A stretch of 64,000 nucleotides of DNA, taken from Flavobacterium crocinum. Lineage in GTDB: Bacteria > Bacteroidota > Bacteroidia > Flavobacteriales > Flavobacteriaceae. Both the position numbers and the translations under genes were made by a program. The notes beneath the pieces are model-generated. The model did not search any database and was not told the DNA's origin. It was given only the letters and a program-made list of their open reading frames with translations. The stretch covers positions 3,348,001 to 3,412,000 of the forward strand of contig NZ_CP029255.1 of NCBI RefSeq assembly GCF_003122385.1, read 5' to 3'. Position 1 is the first letter of the stretch; every line of letters begins with the position of its first letter. Positions 61,733 to 64,000 of this stretch are shown in pieces.

Positions 61733-62131
61733 TTATTTTTTCAAATGTTTCTGCTCTTGAATTTCTCCATTTCCAAAAGACCAATTTTCAAGACCGTTAT
61801 TCTCCAAAAGGATAATAATGACATTGTTGATTGGAATTGGTGTAGTCGAGGCAATTCTTATCGCAATTTGATGGTACAATTTCTTCTTTTGTTCTAAAGT
61901 TCTTCCTTGTCCTGCAGTTATCTGAACATAGATTATTTCATCAGAATGTGGAATTCCAAGGTAATTTTCAGGATATTTTATTTGATGGTTTTCTAATTCT
62001 TCAATTACATGAAAATAATCGGCTAAAGGAATATTAAATTCCTGGATTAAAGACTGATGAACGGATTCTGAAATGTTATTTTTTGTTTCCAGTGAAAGTT
62101 TTTTCGGAAGACTGATACGTACGAATGGCAT
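61733..62131 (-). CDS. Tautomerase-family protein
   Basis: The protein has 132 residues. The N-terminus MPFVRISLPKKLS would expose Pro1 after Met removal, the catalytic residue of the tautomerase superfamily. The two beta-alpha-beta halves are visible (TKNNISESVHQSLIQEF and TLEQKKKLYHQIAIRIAS with NNVIIILLENN). Length and pattern fit the cis-CaaD/YusQ-like group. The substrate is unknown. It lies 61 bp downstream of a VOC-family gene on the same strand. Confidence 0.88.
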   Translation of the reverse strand: MPFVRISLPKKLSLETKNNISESVHQSLIQEFNIPLADYFHVIEELENHQIKYPENYLGIPHSDEIIYVQITAGQGRTLEQKKKLYHQIAIRIASTTPIPINNVIIILLENNGLENWSFGNGEIQEQKHLKK

Positions 62132-62192
62132 TTTGGCTATTTTTAAATTAGTTGTTTAACGGAGGGCAATCTTTCAATAAAAATAAGAAATT

Positions 62193-62843
62193 TTAAAACT
62201 TTAGATCAAAACTATTTCCATTGTTTTGTAATCGAATTTCGGTTTTGTTGCTCTCAGAAGGCGTTTGTGTTGGATACCAATTTCGATTAGGCCTTACCAT
62301 AATCAATAGACCTTCATCGTTGCCAATTGCTGCAAAAGCTTCACTATTGGTGTTTTTAGAAAAGAAATTTAGCCCATGTTTTTCAATTAATTGTTTTCCT
62401 AATTCTAATGGATTTTCATTTACGATTCCGATTTCACTTATATTTAAAATAGATTTAGAACTGAATGCTGAGGTCTCCGAATTATGGAGATCATGTCTGG
62501 CAATGAATTCTAATAAATTCCCGTTGTTATCATAAAAATAGATAGCATGGGCATTCCAGTTCTCAAAATTGGTTATAACATTTTGATCTTCAATTACAAT
62601 TAAATCTGTTTTGTTACGACACCATTCAATGGCTTCATCCAGTTTGTTTTCCGGAATATTAAAGGCGAAATGATAAATAGATTTGAAATCCGGTTCTTCA
62701 ATGAATTTCAGGATGGAATTTCCTGCCTGGATACTAACTGAATTTATGGTTTTTTCTATGACGGGCAGCTCCAGAATATCCTGATAAAAAGCAGTTGTTT
62801 TTTGAATATTGGGGGTCTGAATCTGTATGTGTTCTAATTTCAT
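62193..62843 (-). CDS. VOC-superfamily (glyoxalase-like) protein
   Basis: The protein has 216 residues from the ATG at 62843, giving MKLEHIQIQTPNIQKTTAFY, the usual VOC opening; an upstream in-frame ATG at 62891 would add 16 atypical residues. The first half is a full VOC module with metal-site-like residues in KLEHIQ, SIYHFAFNI and NLLEFIARHDL. The second half (ILNISEIGIVNENPLELGKQ, LLIMVRPNRNWYPTQT) is a degenerate second module. The activity is unknown. It is probably co-transcribed with the tautomerase gene. Confidence 0.85.
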   Translation of the reverse strand: MKLEHIQIQTPNIQKTTAFYQDILELPVIEKTINSVSIQAGNSILKFIEEPDFKSIYHFAFNIPENKLDEAIEWCRNKTDLIVIEDQNVITNFENWNAHAIYFYDNNGNLLEFIARHDLHNSETSAFSSKSILNISEIGIVNENPLELGKQLIEKHGLNFFSKNTNSEAFAAIGNDEGLLIMVRPNRNWYPTQTPSESNKTEIRLQNNGNSFDLKF

Positions 62844-62983
62844 AATGTTTATTTTTTTTGAAGAATGAATACTTCTGTTTGTTTCAGACAAATTTAAAAA
62901 AGGAAGGCTTTCTTTGGATTGCTAATGAATTCTAAGCTTCAATAAAAGTATAATGAAAAAGTATGGAAGAATTTTACTTTATA

Positions 62984-63016
62984 AAAAAAAGCCCTTTTCA
63001 AAAATGAAAAGGGCTT
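62984..63016 (-). terminator. Terminator of the cytochrome c peroxidase gene
   Basis: Read on the minus strand, AAGCCCTTTTCA pairs with TGAAAAGGGCTT around a short loop and is followed by eight T residues. Confidence 0.88.
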
Positions 63017-63066
63017 GCATGATTTGCAAAATAATTGTGGCAAAATATAAATTATTTTTAACTAAA

Positions 63067-64000
63067 CTATTTCGGCATTTCCGGAATGATGATTCTTCTT
63101 GTCGGCGTACTTAAAGTTTCTATGAAAGCCAATAAATCACTGATTTCTTCTTTACTCAAATCTAATTTTCTAAGCATCGGATCTGATTTTGGAATCAAAG
63201 AATCTCTGGCAGTTCCCAGATATTTTTTCTGAACAGGAGAAGGATTACCTAAATTGTACAATTCCACCACATCCAATAAAGTAGGGAAGTGTCCGTGATG
63301 CATCCAGGGTTTTGTATTTACTACTTCTCGTAAAGTGGGTGTTCTGAATTTGCCGATATCTTTTACATCTTTAGTCACATTATAACGGCCGAAATCTTCA
63401 TTTTTGGTTCCGAATAAAGTCTGCCCGTCGTTATGAAACTGATTATCGCTAAAATATGGCGTGTTATGACAGTTGATGCATTGCGCTTTGGTTCTGAATA
63501 AATGAAGTCCTTTTACCTGCTGATCGGTATAAATCTCTGATTTTCCGCTTACAAACTGGTCAAATTTACTTTTCGGACTATTGATTGATCTTTCGAAAGT
63601 GGCAATAGCATATTGAATTCTTTCTAAAGTCACTTTTTTATCTCCAAAAGCGGCCGTAAACAACGAATTGTAGCCTTTAATTTTGGCAATTTTATCCACA
63701 GCAATCGTCAATTTTTCATTCATTTCTAACGGATCAGCAACAGGAAACTGCGCCTGATCTTCAAGACTTGAAGCGCGCCCATCCCAAAATAGGGAAGTGG
63801 CATAAGCCGAATTTAGAATTGTCATAGAATTACGTTTTCCCGTCTGGCGATCGTGTCCAAATGAACGCGTTAAATTATCTGTCCATCCCAATTCTGGATT
63901 ATGACAGGAAGCGCAGGCAATTTGGCCGCTTCGCGATAGTCTTGGGTCAAAAAACAAAATCTTACCCAGACTCTCTTTTTCCTTGGAATAGGGATTATAA
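63067..64000 (-). CDS. Di-haem cytochrome c peroxidase (MauG/CcpA family), 5' end outside window
   Basis: About 311 residues are visible; the frame stays open to base 64000 (NPYSKEKESLGKILFFDPRL), so the start and signal peptide lie outside. Two haem c motifs are present, CASCH and CINCH. Family features include LFFDPRLSRSGQIACASCHN, FGHDRQTGKRNSMTILNSAY, LFWDGRASSLEDQAQFPV, FKTP-like KFRTPTLREV and WMHHGHFPTLLDVVELYN. It is a periplasmic enzyme that reduces hydrogen peroxide or oxidises a partner protein. A terminator follows its stop codon. Confidence 0.93.
   Translation of the reverse strand, partial: YNPYSKEKESLGKILFFDPRLSRSGQIACASCHNPELGWTDNLTRSFGHDRQTGKRNSMTILNSAYATSLFWDGRASSLEDQAQFPVADPLEMNEKLTIAVDKIAKIKGYNSLFTAAFGDKKVTLERIQYAIATFERSINSPKSKFDQFVSGKSEIYTDQQVKGLHLFRTKAQCINCHNTPYFSDNQFHNDGQTLFGTKNEDFGRYNVTKDVKDIGKFRTPTLREVVNTKPWMHHGHFPTLLDVVELYNLGNPSPVQKKYLGTARDSLIPKSDPMLRKLDLSKEEISDLLAFIETLSTPTRRIIIPEMPK

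Noticed and set aside
61703..61897. Small plus-strand ORF after the metal ATPase
   Set aside because: It begins in the terminator hairpin and is antisense to the tautomerase gene.

Overview
The window looks like a chromosome segment of a Flavobacterium or close relative (Bacteroidota). It is AT-rich. Several genes carry the Bacteroidota -7 element TAnnTTTG just upstream of the start. Its content is also typical: GH2 and GH3 glycosidases, a DUF6377-like TPR regulator, AraC regulators, DUF6660 beside a CzcA pump, and exported fibre-like proteins. No rRNA, tRNA, CRISPR array, phage or transposase gene was seen.

Layout. 1-2000: a MocR-type regulator (runs off the left edge) divergent from an EamA transporter. 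2240-4498: an acyl-CoA oxidase-like enzyme. 4716-10758: a glycan block (TPR/HTH regulator, BglX-like GH3, DUF1349 protein, acyltransferase). 11823-13218: a type 2 tyrosyl-tRNA synthetase behind what looks like a complete ribosome-mediated attenuator (36-residue Tyr-rich leader peptide, candidate antiterminator, terminator). 13970-15416: an ArsR regulator with an Old Yellow Enzyme. 15692-20121: TlpA-like and LprI-like exported proteins and a GH2 enzyme. 20377-24458: AraC regulator, cupin, zinc alcohol dehydrogenase, aldo/keto reductase. 24641-32487: stress and DNA-maintenance genes (DUF4142, topoisomerase IB, DUF1328, DUF5661-like, DUF892, Nei-like glycosylase, PNPOx-like). 32690-36326: response regulator convergent with a multi-PAS histidine kinase. 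37221-39830: AraC-like protein without a visible HTH, SemiSWEET, SDR. 40210-46784: five-gene signalling operon (REC-kinase, large hybrid kinase, REC, CheR, CheB). 46972-48863: two outer-membrane-type proteins. 49110-55503: DUF6660 protein and CzcA-CzcC-CzcB divalent-metal efflux. 55782-59099: three tandem paralogous exported proteins. 59681-61678: Zn/Cd-type P1B ATPase. 61733-64000: tautomerase, VOC protein and a di-haem cytochrome c peroxidase that runs off the right edge.

The spacers are unusually rich in palindromic repeat families built from short internal motifs (CGCAAAG/CTAAG, ACAAAG, ACAGATTA, CTGAGGAACGAAGGATCACA, GCAGATTTA). Several are nested, one palindrome inside another. In the czc operon such repeats form coding sequence: they encode part of the N-terminus of CzcC and most of the lipoprotein signal peptide of CzcB.

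Main points to follow up: the Tyr attenuator, the repeat-derived signal peptides and nested palindromes, the tandem exported paralogues, and the CheB/CheR operon without chemotaxis genes. All functions are inferred from sequence motifs read by eye; no database search was run.
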